From Phocaeicola_A sp045647865 (lineage in GTDB: Bacteria; Bacteroidota; Bacteroidia; Bacteroidales; Bacteroidaceae), in NCBI GenBank assembly GCA_045647865.1, contig JAZRMW010000066.1, positions 41,859 to 105,858 of the forward strand: a DNA stretch of 64,000 nucleotides. Direction: 5' to 3'. The position numbers were made by a program, and so were the translations under genes. The notes below the pieces were generated by a model. The model saw only the letters and a program-made list of their open reading frames with translations. It searched no databases and had not been told where the DNA came from. Of the stretch, positions 44,155 through 53,028 are shown piece after piece. Position 1 is the first letter of the stretch; every line of letters begins with the position of its first letter.

Positions 44155-45327
44155 TTACAAACCCAACTCGATGCATCCCATGATGAAAGGGCCTGTAGCC
44201 TTAGCGTCATTATCGCGCATCTTCTCGCCAATGTAATATTCGAAGCTACCGTCGCGATAAGGATTACCGCCAAGACCACCTACTTGACAACAACGGGTAA
44301 GACTAAGCGTTCCATCGGGAAGTGTTTTCAAAAGGTTCTTCTTCAAACCATTAAAGGCCTTCATTGCCACACGACGATACTTTTTATCAATATATCCTTT
44401 GTTTACGGCTTTGGCATAGGCATACATAAACTGAGTGGTAACGGAAGCTTCAGGGAAGTTTCCTTCACGTTCGGGACAATCCATCACCTGATACCACAGT
44501 CCGTCGCGCTGATAGCGGGGAAGTGTTTCGGCCAAACCACGGATGTATCCAATGATAGTATCACGTCCTTCATGATTTTCTGGTACAAAATCAAGGATAT
44601 CCACCATGGCCATGAACCACCAACCAATACTACGTCCCCAAAAATTGGGAGAATGCCCAGTCTCAGGATTAGCCCATCGCTGACGTTTACTTTCGTCCCA
44701 AGCGTGATGATAAAGTCCGGTCTTTGTATCATATGTATGCAAATGACAAAGTTTCACTTGATTCACCGCTTCATCAATCCATTCCGGTTTGTCAAACGTT
44801 GCCCCATATTGGGCCAAGAAGGGCGATGCCATATACAGACCATCGAGCCACATTTGATGCTGATAGATGAGTTTGTGCCAATATCCACCGTCACAGGTTC
44901 GGGGATGATTCTTCATCTGCTTGATGAGGATATCCATGGCTTTACGGTATTTTTCATTGCCAGTCTGCTTGTAGATATCGAAAAGTACTTTACCAGAATT
45001 GATAAAGTCTATATTGTAAGTCTCAGGGGTATATTTGTGAATACTTCCATCTGCATAGATGATACTATCAGCCCATTGATGTACATAATCATAATACTTT
45101 TGGTCGCCTGTCTGTTTCCAGACTTTCAACATAGCGCAACATCCTACTCCTTGAGCATAACCAAAGAACAGACGTTTACCATGATCGAGTTGCCAAGCCT
45201 CTGGGAAACGGGTCATTTCAGAATCCGCAAACCACTGGCTGTATGTTTTCTCTTGAGCCATTGCAATAAATGGGAAACAAAAGAACAGACAAATTATGAG
45301 ACGAAAGATATTTCGAATATTCTTCAT
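44155..45327 (-). CDS. Unsaturated rhamnogalacturonyl hydrolase (GH105)
   Basis: 390 aa from ATG 45327; a TTG three codons upstream is less likely. The signal peptide ends I-A-M-A-Q. (alpha/alpha)6 barrel with W-Q-L-D-H-G-K-R-L-F-F-G-Y-A-Q-G, the core motif Q-M-W-L-D-G-L-Y-M-A-x-P-F (Asp as catalytic residue in the family), H-A-W-D-E-S, F-W-G-R-S-I-G-W and the late G-T-G/G-G-N-P-Y-R-D-G-S-F-E-Y-Y-I. It removes the unsaturated uronate from the non-reducing end of lyase products, exactly the step after PL1. First gene of the locus on the minus strand. Confidence 0.93.
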   Translation of the reverse strand: MKNIRNIFRLIICLFFCFPFIAMAQEKTYSQWFADSEMTRFPEAWQLDHGKRLFFGYAQGVGCCAMLKVWKQTGDQKYYDYVHQWADSIIYADGSIHKYTPETYNIDFINSGKVLFDIYKQTGNEKYRKAMDILIKQMKNHPRTCDGGYWHKLIYQHQMWLDGLYMASPFLAQYGATFDKPEWIDEAVNQVKLCHLHTYDTKTGLYHHAWDESKRQRWANPETGHSPNFWGRSIGWWFMAMVDILDFVPENHEGRDTIIGYIRGLAETLPRYQRDGLWYQVMDCPEREGNFPEASVTTQFMYAYAKAVNKGYIDKKYRRVAMKAFNGLKKNLLKTLPDGTLSLTRCCQVGGLGGNPYRDGSFEYYIGEKMRDNDAKATGPFIMGCIELGL

Positions 45328-45803
45328 AGTGTGCAAATCTTTATTTTTGTTTCAAAATGTCAACAAATGAACGATTAAATGAATTAAGAAGTTACAAAGG
45401 AAAGCAAATTCTTTCTTAAACAAGCAATATTTGCCATCATTTCTTTCTAATTTTAATATTTATTAATAGTAATAAATAAAAACAGTATATTATATATTCT
45501 TATTTTGAACGATTTAAACCGTGTGCGGTAACGAAAAAGGATTCACGCCCCAAAATAGACGTCGAATAATGATTATGGCCAAAAGCATTATTGGATTTCA
45601 AAAAGCTGAGAAAATCCTCCAATTGATAAATACTATGTTTATACATATTAAACACTATATTTTATATTAAAAAACTATTTGTTTATTAAATGTCATATAT
45701 AATCTTTATCAAATTATTTACATACTATTTTCAAGTAGTAAACAAATAAATGATAAAGATCAGGAATGGTATAGTCCACAAAGTTGTAGTACAGTCCCTT
45801 CAA
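45328..45803. other. AT-rich intergenic region upstream of the pectin locus
   Basis: 476 bp between GH105 and the DUF5686 stop. It must hold the promoter of the pectin operon, but I see no clean TTTG-N19-TAnnTTTG; an imperfect AAGATTTG (minus strand, 45334-45341) is the nearest. This may mean that an activator is needed. No hybrid two-component or ECF sigma gene is next to it. No repeat or hairpin stands out. Confidence 0.4.
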
Positions 45804-48074
45804 TTACTGTCCGTTAAAGAGTTCGAAAGTAAATTTGCATCCAAGTTCATGAAACTTTCCATTTACATTACTAGCAAAGATACCCAAATTAAAGAGGTAA
45901 GTACCAACCCCATATCCAAACTCTATGTAAGGATGCAGATGAGTGGTATAGAGTGTACTCAAATAGAGACGTTCGCTATGGACAAATCCTGTAAATTTGC
46001 GAGAATGCGGAAGGATAATGAAAGGAGACTCATAAGTGATATGGGCACGAGCATACCAACGTGACGAGTTGTACCAATCGTTATCCAGCAAGTGAAACGA
46101 GCCACTGATGTCATCGCTCCACCCCATAGGAAGGTTATTGCGGGCGAAATTGGCAAAATCAATAAAATAGACAGACCTTCGATCTGTAAACAAACCACCT
46201 CCATAACGATAATAGAGACTAGAAATACCCGTAAGATGGATACGTTGTAGGACATCTGCCTCTATGCGTTCAAAAGAACCGTCACTCCCCAAAACTCCGT
46301 CCAAGCCGCGTTCATAATCTAACGAGAATGTTGGAAAATGCGAATACAAATAAACTTTACGACGACCATCCATATAAAAATATTGTCCAGGAATCCAACT
46401 TAATTTGACACGCGGGGCAAAACTTACATAGGTAGGACGCAAACGAATAGTGGGTGCATCTCCCATCGTCCATTCCGAAGTATTCATGGCTCTGCGCCAA
46501 TGCATGTCAAGCGAAGTGAGAAGTTGTAAGCCATTAAGCAATTCAATACGGTTTCCGACCTGTACGTATGTATCTTCAAAATATTCCAAATGAAGACGAC
46601 TGAAATCAATCAACGAGTCTTTCTGCTGACGAAGTTCATCCATAACGCGGCTGGTATAAATACGGTTACCATTGCCAACCCTGATAGTAAATGCTCCCAA
46701 ACGTTGAGGAGCATAGAAAAAATCCATATCCAAATTCCAATAGAACTCCTTTCGAGTAAAATTGTATCCTAACATAGGCTGCAAACGAAGCCAACGATTA
46801 TGACTGTAGAGACGGGTATAATTAAACTTTTGCTTGTAGGAGAATCCATTGCTATGACCATAACTAAACATACCTAAGTCTATTAGTGGCGAAAAACGGA
46901 AATGTCCCCTACCCCATAAACTAAACGTATGACTATTCACTAAAGCATCACCCACATTACCCCAAAAAACACGGTGTTTTTGTTCCCTTATTGGTGTATT
47001 CTGCTCTGAAAGTTCCTTACGCAATTCGTAGTCAGCATACATCTGTTGCTGGTCCGAAGTAAGCGGAACAACTCTACGGTCAGCCACAAAGGCCGTATCA
47101 TCAGTCATTTCTGATTCATCAAGCCGAAGGCGATAAGCTGAGGTCAAATCGTACTCACCCCCCCCTACTCCACCATGATTTGCTACGGGTAATGCATCCG
47201 AAGATTCTTCGGCCAAAATTATGTCACCATAGTCCAAATGAGCCACATATTGTCCTTCAATCTTATTCCATAGAAAACGGAACATGGTGGACATTTCTAT
47301 CTGCTTGGGTAAGAACACTTCACCTCCCTTCGTGCCCATCTCTATCCGGACGGAAAAGTCTATCAGTTCCACCCTTCCACTCAAAGTAAGACAATCAATG
47401 GTCCACGTACCATCGTTCACGACCATGGTTCCTCGTAACAATTGGGTACTGTTCCGCCGAGGAACGATACGAATATGATACTTCAACGAATCAGCATCCC
47501 CTGAAAGTGAATCCAAATGATAAGAATAATGTGCTCGAGCATCCATTCCCAAAGGAGAAAGAAGCATATTTGGAAGAAGTGTAGGAGAATAAACATTCAG
47601 AGTAAAGAAATCCAACGTGTTACGCATTTCCGATTGATTTCGGCGAAATGTTCCTGTCAGAGCACGCATTTTCATATCATAGATGTCAGGAGCAGTATAA
47701 TTGAAATCTATTACCGATTCGGTCACATAATCGGACACTTGTTTATAAAAACGGAACATATCAGGTACCAAGCGGATCAGTGCGTTACGGCTATGGACAT
47801 GATATTGACCACGCACATACATCTGCGCCTTATATGCCTCTACAGTACCTGCATGATGCGAAACATTCTCCAATAAATTTGTCAAAATGAAATTTTCCAG
47901 AGTACTCTCCGTCTTCTGTAAAAAAGGTTTTGTCTCTCCACCGCCATCATCAACGGGTGCAGACAATAAACGAAACGGAAAGAAGAGAAGCAATCCCCAC
48001 ATCAACATCATCAGACGGACAACACAAACATCCTTCTCTAAAAGTTTCATCAACTCTGTTTTAAAAATATTCAT
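45804..48074 (-). CDS. DUF5686-family outer-membrane protein
   Basis: About 756 aa from ATG 48074. The frame is open to an ATG at 48104, but a -7 box (TATATTTG) at 48113-48120 would leave that start almost without a leader, so 48074 (or 48050) is more likely. A hydrophobic signal region is followed by an N-terminal domain (F-I-L-T-N-L-L-E-N-V-S, Y-V-R-G-Q-Y-H-V). The last 400 residues are rich in alternating aromatic residues (beta-barrel) and end F-H-E-L-G-C-K-F-T-F-E-L-F-N-G-Q. The CarboxypepD-like domain often found first in this family is absent. Function unknown. Confidence 0.82.
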   Translation of the reverse strand: MNIFKTELMKLLEKDVCVVRLMMLMWGLLLFFPFRLLSAPVDDGGGETKPFLQKTESTLENFILTNLLENVSHHAGTVEAYKAQMYVRGQYHVHSRNALIRLVPDMFRFYKQVSDYVTESVIDFNYTAPDIYDMKMRALTGTFRRNQSEMRNTLDFFTLNVYSPTLLPNMLLSPLGMDARAHYSYHLDSLSGDADSLKYHIRIVPRRNSTQLLRGTMVVNDGTWTIDCLTLSGRVELIDFSVRIEMGTKGGEVFLPKQIEMSTMFRFLWNKIEGQYVAHLDYGDIILAEESSDALPVANHGGVGGGEYDLTSAYRLRLDESEMTDDTAFVADRRVVPLTSDQQQMYADYELRKELSEQNTPIREQKHRVFWGNVGDALVNSHTFSLWGRGHFRFSPLIDLGMFSYGHSNGFSYKQKFNYTRLYSHNRWLRLQPMLGYNFTRKEFYWNLDMDFFYAPQRLGAFTIRVGNGNRIYTSRVMDELRQQKDSLIDFSRLHLEYFEDTYVQVGNRIELLNGLQLLTSLDMHWRRAMNTSEWTMGDAPTIRLRPTYVSFAPRVKLSWIPGQYFYMDGRRKVYLYSHFPTFSLDYERGLDGVLGSDGSFERIEADVLQRIHLTGISSLYYRYGGGLFTDRRSVYFIDFANFARNNLPMGWSDDISGSFHLLDNDWYNSSRWYARAHITYESPFIILPHSRKFTGFVHSERLYLSTLYTTHLHPYIEFGYGVGTYLFNLGIFASNVNGKFHELGCKFTFELFNGQ

Positions 48075-48112
48075 TGCACGAACACATTTCATCCAACCCT
48101 CCATTTGAGCTA

Positions 48113-48120
48113 CAAATATA
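48113..48120 (-). promoter_or_regulatory. -7 box for the DUF5686 gene
   Basis: Minus-strand TATATTTG is an exact TAnnTTTG match; a -33 TTTG at the right distance is lacking. It helps to decide the start of the gene. Confidence 0.4.
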
Positions 48121-48236
48121 GCGACAATGTAGAAAAAAACATCCAGATAAAGTGAATATTTATTCGATAATTATCTTTTTATAGAATGTTTCACGTTTTT
48201 TTGACTAAAATGAGACGTTATGTGATTTATTCTTAC

Positions 48237-48244
48237 TACTTTTG
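48237..48244 (+). promoter_or_regulatory. -7 box for the Crp/Fnr gene
   Basis: TACTTTTG, exact TAnnTTTG, 29 bases before the ATG at 48274. No matched -33 TTTG; control by another factor is possible. Confidence 0.5.
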
Positions 48245-48273
48245 TGCTCTAAAACATAATTATAGGGCATAGA

Positions 48274-48975
48274 ATGATTAAAAGAGATGCGACACTGAAT
48301 GAAATCAGTGAGAGTATTGCCGAATTGTGGGAGCCACTTAATGAAGAACAGCGTGCATTATTGACAAAGGAGTTCACCATACAGAAGTTCAAAAAGAACG
48401 AAACAATCTACTGCGAAGGTGAACGTCCTACCCATATCATGTGCTTACTTAGTGGAAAAGTAAAAATCTACAAAGATGGCGTGGGAGGACGTACACAGAT
48501 AATCCGTGTAATCAAGCCTGTCGAATACTTTGCCTATCGTGCCTATTTTGCCAATGAAGAATACGTGACTGCAGCTGCAGCCTTCGAACCTTCGGTAATC
48601 TGCATGTTTCCCATGGATATCATCACTAAATTGATAGCAGAGAACAATCAATTGGCACAATTCTTTATTCGCCAACTCTCTATAGATTTAGGAATTGCCG
48701 ATGAACGAACCGTCAGTCTTACCCAAAAACATATACGGGGAAGATTGGCAGAAGCCCTACTTTTCTTGAAGGAGAGTTATGGTGTTGAAGAGGATGAATC
48801 AACACTCAGTATTTATTTAAGCCGAGAGGATTTGGCCAATCTCTCAAATATGACCACTTCGAACGCAATCCGAACCCTCTCAAACTTCGCTTCAGAAAAG
48901 CTGATAACCATCGACGGACGGAAAATCAAGCTGATAGATGAAGAGAGATTAAGAAAAATCAGCAAAATAGGATAA
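48274..48975 (+). CDS. Crp/Fnr-family transcriptional regulator
   Basis: 233 aa. The N-terminal cyclic-nucleotide-like beta-roll (about 20-135) has K-N-E-T-I-Y-C-E-G-E-R-P-T-H-I-M-C-L-L-S-G-K-V-K-I-Y-K, written here only in short pieces of the pattern. It lacks the Fnr Cys set and the full R-x-A-x-V cAMP motif. A long dimer helix follows, and a C-terminal winged helix (L-S-R-E-D-L-A-N-L-S-N-M-T-T-S-N-A-I-R-T-L) similar to other Bacteroidetes Crp-like proteins. It stands alone between a divergent gene and a terminator. Targets unknown. Confidence 0.92.
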   Translation: MIKRDATLNEISESIAELWEPLNEEQRALLTKEFTIQKFKKNETIYCEGERPTHIMCLLSGKVKIYKDGVGGRTQIIRVIKPVEYFAYRAYFANEEYVTAAAAFEPSVICMFPMDIITKLIAENNQLAQFFIRQLSIDLGIADERTVSLTQKHIRGRLAEALLFLKESYGVEEDESTLSIYLSREDLANLSNMTTSNAIRTLSNFASEKLITIDGRKIKLIDEERLRKISKIG

Positions 48976-48985
48976 TATAAATAAC

Positions 48986-49045
48986 AATATGCTAATGTGT
49001 AATCACCATTCACACAAACATCTGAAGATTACACATTAGCATATT
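48986..49045. terminator. Bidirectional terminator between crp-like gene and kdsA
   Basis: A 19-bp perfect stem: AATATGCTAATGTGTAATC (48986-49004) and its complement (49027-49045) around a 22-base loop. TTTTG-like sequence follows on the plus strand. It serves the two convergent genes. Confidence 0.8.
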
Positions 49046-49050
49046 TTGTT

Positions 49051-49854
49051 TTATTCAATAACAGCCTCACGAATACGAACAAGCTTTTCTAACAGACCTT
49101 CCAATAAATCCAAACGTAACATATTGGCGCCATCACTCTTTGCAACAGTAGGATCTTCGTGTGTTTCAATAAAGATTCCATCCGCACCAACGGCAATACC
49201 AGCCTTAGCTACGGTCTCAATCAATTGAGGCATACCACCTGTAACCCCCGATGTTTGATTGGGTTGTTGCAAAGAATGGGTGACATCCAACAAAACGGGA
49301 AAACCGAATGATTTCATTTCAGGAATACCACGATAATCAACGATAAGGTCCTGATAACCGAAAGTTGTTCCTCGTTCAGTAAGCATTACATTAGGATTAC
49401 CTGCTTCCACAACCTTTTCAGCAGCAAAACGCATAGCTCCAGCTGACAGGAATTGACCTTTCTTAATGTTCACCACTTTCCCAGTTCTTGCAGCAGCAAC
49501 CAACAAATCCGTCTGACGGCAAAGGAAAGCCGGTATCTGCAATACATCCACATAGTGTGCCGCCATTTCAGCCTCATCAGCAGTGTGTATGTCTGTCACC
49601 ACAGGTACATCAAACGTATCACGTACCTTAGCTAAAACCTTCAAAGCCTTTTCATCTCCTATTCCAGTAAAGGAATCCAGACGTGAACGGTTGGCTTTGC
49701 GATAAGATCCCTTGAAAACATAAGGTATTTTCAAACGTTCCGTAACTTTAACCACATGCTCAGCAATACGCATAGCCATATCCTCACCCTCAATAACACA
49801 AGGGCCTGCCAACAAGAAGAAATTATTGGTAGATGTCAAATCTTTTATTTCCAT
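49051..49854 (-). CDS. kdsA: 3-deoxy-8-phosphooctulonate (KDO-8-P) synthase
   Basis: 267 aa. It makes KDO-8-phosphate from arabinose-5-phosphate and PEP for the LPS inner core. Typical blocks are A-G-P-C-V-I-E-G, Y-V-F-K-G-S-Y-R-K-A-N-R, V-V-T-D-I-H, Q-I-P-A-F-L-C-R-Q-T-D-L-L, T-E-R-G-T-x-F-G-Y and L-D-V-T-H-S-L-Q-Q-P-N. Last gene of the miaA-lipid kinase-kdsA operon, 8 bases after its neighbour. Confidence 0.96.
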   Translation of the reverse strand: MEIKDLTSTNNFFLLAGPCVIEGEDMAMRIAEHVVKVTERLKIPYVFKGSYRKANRSRLDSFTGIGDEKALKVLAKVRDTFDVPVVTDIHTADEAEMAAHYVDVLQIPAFLCRQTDLLVAAARTGKVVNIKKGQFLSAGAMRFAAEKVVEAGNPNVMLTERGTTFGYQDLIVDYRGIPEMKSFGFPVLLDVTHSLQQPNQTSGVTGGMPQLIETVAKAGIAVGADGIFIETHEDPTVAKSDGANMLRLDLLEGLLEKLVRIREAVIE

Positions 49855-49862
49855 ATTCTAAA

Positions 49863-50795
49863 TTATTTCGGTATTATCAATTTTATATTCTCAGGCAAAA
49901 TACCAACTTCCAAGGGATAGTCAATAAGCAATATACGTCGGCCATCCAAACTTACCATAGCATTCTGCGCACGTAAAACTTTTACTTTCCGTGTCCGGTA
50001 TGGCTTTACCATCTTATGATTAAGGATACGTCCTTGCAACAACATCCACAATCCCATAAATCCCTGCCAGAACTTCGGCTGATAGACAACCGAAACATCC
50101 AACCAACCATTATAGGGTACCGCATTAGGCGTAAGACCATACCCACGGGCACTTCCAACACAAACAGTCATCACTTGTCCACGAATATGTTCTCCATTAA
50201 TTTTCAGATGAGTTCTAAACTGTTTACGTTCGAACAGGACCAAAAACATAGAAGCCAAAAAAGCTATAGCTTTGGCTCCCCAGAAACGACGTGTACCATT
50301 TGTTATGTTTACGACACGTGCTCCTAAGCCTATATTCAATGCATTCAAAAAATAACGTTTTTCATTCTTACCCTCCACACAATAAGAACAATATCCAACA
50401 TCAACCAAACGGGTACGATGATTGATAATAGTATCGACAGCATGTTTGTAATCATCAAACCTAATGTCCCAAAAATGAGCAAAATCATTTCCTATTCCAT
50501 TCGGAATGATACCTAAAGCAATCTCGTTTTTTTTCTCGACAGACGAAGAAAGTATTCCATTAAGTGCATCATTCAAAGCTCCATCACCTCCCACAACGAC
50601 AATCGTACGATACCCATTATTGGCTAATGTACGCGCCAAACGTTCTACTGAACCGTATCCTTCGGAGTGGACATAATCAAAATCCACTCCACAAGATTCA
50701 ATGTATCCACGAATCTCATTCCAACGCTTCCTCACCTTTGGTGTTCCAGCTTTAGGATTATAAATAATTCCCCATCTATTCGGTTCTACAGCCAT
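49863..50795 (-). CDS. Diacylglycerol kinase-family lipid kinase (DagK/YegS type)
   Basis: 310 aa. N-domain I-I-Y-N-P-K-A-G-T, nucleotide-binding V-V-G-G-D-G-A-L-N-D-A-L-N-G-I and G-I-I-P-N-G-I-G-N-D-F-A are the hallmarks of the DAGK catalytic domain. A beta-sandwich C-domain ends V-S-L-D-G-R-R-I-L-L-I-D-Y-P-L-E-V. It probably phosphorylates a diacylglycerol or sphingoid lipid at the inner membrane; Bacteroides make sphingolipids, so a sphingoid base is possible, but this is inference. Sits in an operon with kdsA. Confidence 0.9.
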   Translation of the reverse strand: MAVEPNRWGIIYNPKAGTPKVRKRWNEIRGYIESCGVDFDYVHSEGYGSVERLARTLANNGYRTIVVVGGDGALNDALNGILSSSVEKKNEIALGIIPNGIGNDFAHFWDIRFDDYKHAVDTIINHRTRLVDVGYCSYCVEGKNEKRYFLNALNIGLGARVVNITNGTRRFWGAKAIAFLASMFLVLFERKQFRTHLKINGEHIRGQVMTVCVGSARGYGLTPNAVPYNGWLDVSVVYQPKFWQGFMGLWMLLQGRILNHKMVKPYRTRKVKVLRAQNAMVSLDGRRILLIDYPLEVGILPENIKLIIPK

Positions 50796-50840
50796 GACAA
50801 TGCAAATTAAAATTAAACACTACAAAATAAAATATACCAT

Positions 50841-51752
50841 CTATATCAATCGAACAATTTCTTTCACCTTCTCCTCCATCGAAAGAGTCGCATCAATCCA
50901 GTGAATGTGAATACCTCGTCGTTCCATTCCTCTAAACCACGTCATTTGCCTTTTGGCAAACTGATGTATCGCAATTTCCAACTGACGCACCATCTCTTCA
51001 TACTCCAACTGTCCCGTAACATACAACGTCAGATATTTATATTCCAAGCCATAGTATATAAGATTTTCAGCTGAAATACCTTCAGCCATCAATCGTCTTA
51101 CCTCATCTACCATTCCTTCATCCAACCGCTGCCGCAATCGCCGACTTATTTTCTCTCGACGAAGTTCACGATCTATATCCACTCCTATAACAAGGCTTTC
51201 CAATTGAGGAAATTCCCGTTCTTCCTTAGCAGAATGGAGATAATACTCCTCTATTTCTATGGCACGTATAGCACGTTTGACCGTATCCACATCAGTAGTA
51301 TTATGCAATACTTTATATTTGCTCAACATTTTAGTCAATTCTTCCAATGTCTTGCCTGCCAAAGAATGACGCAATTCCAAATTCTCAGGAACTGGAATCA
51401 ATCGGTATCCCCTAAGAATACTTTCCAAATACATCCCTGTTCCTCCACATAAAATAGGTCTCTTTCCCCTTGCCTTTACACTTTCGTAAGCTTGTAAGAA
51501 ATCCCTTTGATATTCAAATACATTATATTTGTATCCTGGTTCACAAATATCAATTAAATGATAGGGGATTTGCAAGTTGCCAATTGTATAATCAATCAAA
51601 TCTTTTCCCGTACCCAAGTCCATACGACGATAGACTTGACGGCTGTCAGCGCTGATGATTTCAGCATCTATTTGTGCAGCCAAAGCAGTTGCCAATGGTG
51701 TCTTTCCCGAAGCTGTAGGACCAAGAATTGTTATCAGATTATACGCTTTCAT
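50841..51752 (-). CDS. miaA: tRNA dimethylallyltransferase
   Basis: 303 aa. It adds the dimethylallyl group to A37 of tRNAs reading UNN codons. P-loop G-P-T-A-S-G-K-T is at residues 11-18; D-S-R-Q-V-Y-R and G-G-T-G-M-Y-L-E-S are conserved, and R-Q-M-T-W-F-R-G-M closes the tRNA-binding part. Normal length. First gene of the operon, with a consensus promoter just upstream. Confidence 0.96.
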   Translation of the reverse strand: MKAYNLITILGPTASGKTPLATALAAQIDAEIISADSRQVYRRMDLGTGKDLIDYTIGNLQIPYHLIDICEPGYKYNVFEYQRDFLQAYESVKARGKRPILCGGTGMYLESILRGYRLIPVPENLELRHSLAGKTLEELTKMLSKYKVLHNTTDVDTVKRAIRAIEIEEYYLHSAKEEREFPQLESLVIGVDIDRELRREKISRRLRQRLDEGMVDEVRRLMAEGISAENLIYYGLEYKYLTLYVTGQLEYEEMVRQLEIAIHQFAKRQMTWFRGMERRGIHIHWIDATLSMEEKVKEIVRLI

Positions 51753-51776
51753 GTAGATTGTTTTCTATTTGAACAA

Positions 51777-51807
51777 CAAAAGTAATACAAAAATGAATAA
51801 ACTCAAA
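51777..51807 (-). promoter_or_regulatory. Promoter of the miaA operon
   Basis: Minus strand TTTG (51804-51807), 19 bases, TACTTTTG (51777-51784): perfect consensus. Expected start about 51772, leader about 20 bases. Confidence 0.7.
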
Positions 51808-51875
51808 ATAAATAAAAGAAAAAGGGCTACAGAAATAATCCATAGCCCTTAACTCGTATAAAGAATAGCTTAAAA

Positions 51876-52886
51876 TTAACCGTTAACCTTCTTCATGTGA
51901 GCGATGAGGTCGAGCACCTTGTTTGAGTAACCGATCTCGTTGTCATACCAAGATACGATCTTAACGAAAGTATCAGTCAATGCGATACCAGCCTTAGCAT
52001 CGAAGATTGAAGTCAAAGTGCAACCGAGGAAGTCAGCAGATACAACTTCATCCTCAGTGTAACCGAGTACACCCTTCAATTCATTCTCAGAAGCTTCCTT
52101 CATAGCAGCGCAAATCTCAGCATAAGTAGCAGGCTTAGCCAAGTTAACTGTCAAGTCAACAACAGAAACGTCCAAAGTAGGAACGCGGAAAGCCATACCA
52201 GTCAACTTACCGTTCAATTCGGGGATAACCTTACCTACAGCCTTAGCAGCACCAGTAGAAGAAGGAATGATGTTACCAGCAGCAGCGCGACCACCTCTCC
52301 AGTCCTTCAAAGAGGGACCGTCAACAGTCTTCTGAGTAGCAGTAGTAGAGTGAACAGTTGTCATCAAACCGTCAGTGATACCCCACTTGTCGTTCAAAAC
52401 CTTAGCAACAGGAGCCAAGCAGTTAGTAGTACAAGAAGCGTTAGAAACGAACTGAGTACCCTTAACATACTTATCCAAGTTAACACCGCATACGAACATA
52501 GGAGTAGCATCCTTTGAAGGAGCTGACATAACTACGTACTTAGCACCAGCCTCAATGTGAGCCTGAGCCTTCTCCTGAGTCAAGAAGAGACCAGTAGATT
52601 CTACAACGTATTCAGCCTCGATTTCGTTCCACTTCAAATCAGCCGGATTACGTTCAGCAGTTACACGGATAGCCTTACCGTTAACGATCAACTTGCTGTT
52701 TTCAACATCAGCTTCGATAGTTCCTTCGAACTGACCGTGCATGGTGTCATACTTCAACATGTAAGCCAAGTAGTCAACTGGGCAAAGGTCATTGATACCT
52801 ACAATCTGAATGTCATCGCGAGTCTGAGCTGCGCGGAAAACGAAACGACCGATACGGCCAAATCCGTTAATACCAACTTTAATCAT
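51876..52886 (-). CDS. gap: Glyceraldehyde-3-phosphate dehydrogenase
   Basis: 336 aa. NAD-binding G-F-G-R-I-G-R (8-14). Catalytic Cys152 lies in S-N-A-S-C-T-T-N-C, with W-Y-D-N-E-x-G-Y near the end. Glycolytic enzyme converting glyceraldehyde-3-phosphate to 1,3-bisphosphoglycerate. Its own -7 box is at 52976-52983 and it appears monocistronic. Confidence 0.97.
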   Translation of the reverse strand: MIKVGINGFGRIGRFVFRAAQTRDDIQIVGINDLCPVDYLAYMLKYDTMHGQFEGTIEADVENSKLIVNGKAIRVTAERNPADLKWNEIEAEYVVESTGLFLTQEKAQAHIEAGAKYVVMSAPSKDATPMFVCGVNLDKYVKGTQFVSNASCTTNCLAPVAKVLNDKWGITDGLMTTVHSTTATQKTVDGPSLKDWRGGRAAAGNIIPSSTGAAKAVGKVIPELNGKLTGMAFRVPTLDVSVVDLTVNLAKPATYAEICAAMKEASENELKGVLGYTEDEVVSADFLGCTLTSIFDAKAGIALTDTFVKIVSWYDNEIGYSNKVLDLIAHMKKVNG

Positions 52887-52975
52887 TTTGCTTTTAATTT
52901 TTTAAGAATGTTATAACTAAGCTTAAAATCTCTTTTTTTCACAAGTTCTTATTGCACCTGTTCCCAAATGCGGGG

Positions 52976-52983
52976 CAAAGGTA
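52976..52983 (-). promoter_or_regulatory. -7 box of gap
   Basis: Minus-strand TACCTTTG, exact TAnnTTTG. Expected leader about 85 bases. No clear -33 TTTG. Confidence 0.5.
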
Positions 52984-53028
52984 CAAAAAACTTTTCATAT
53001 ACGCGCTTTTTTCTAATACAAATATAAA

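Noticed and set aside
44128..45378. 416-codon open frame on the plus strand
   Set aside because: Antisense to GH105, which has a signal peptide and conserved catalytic motifs; the shadow has none.
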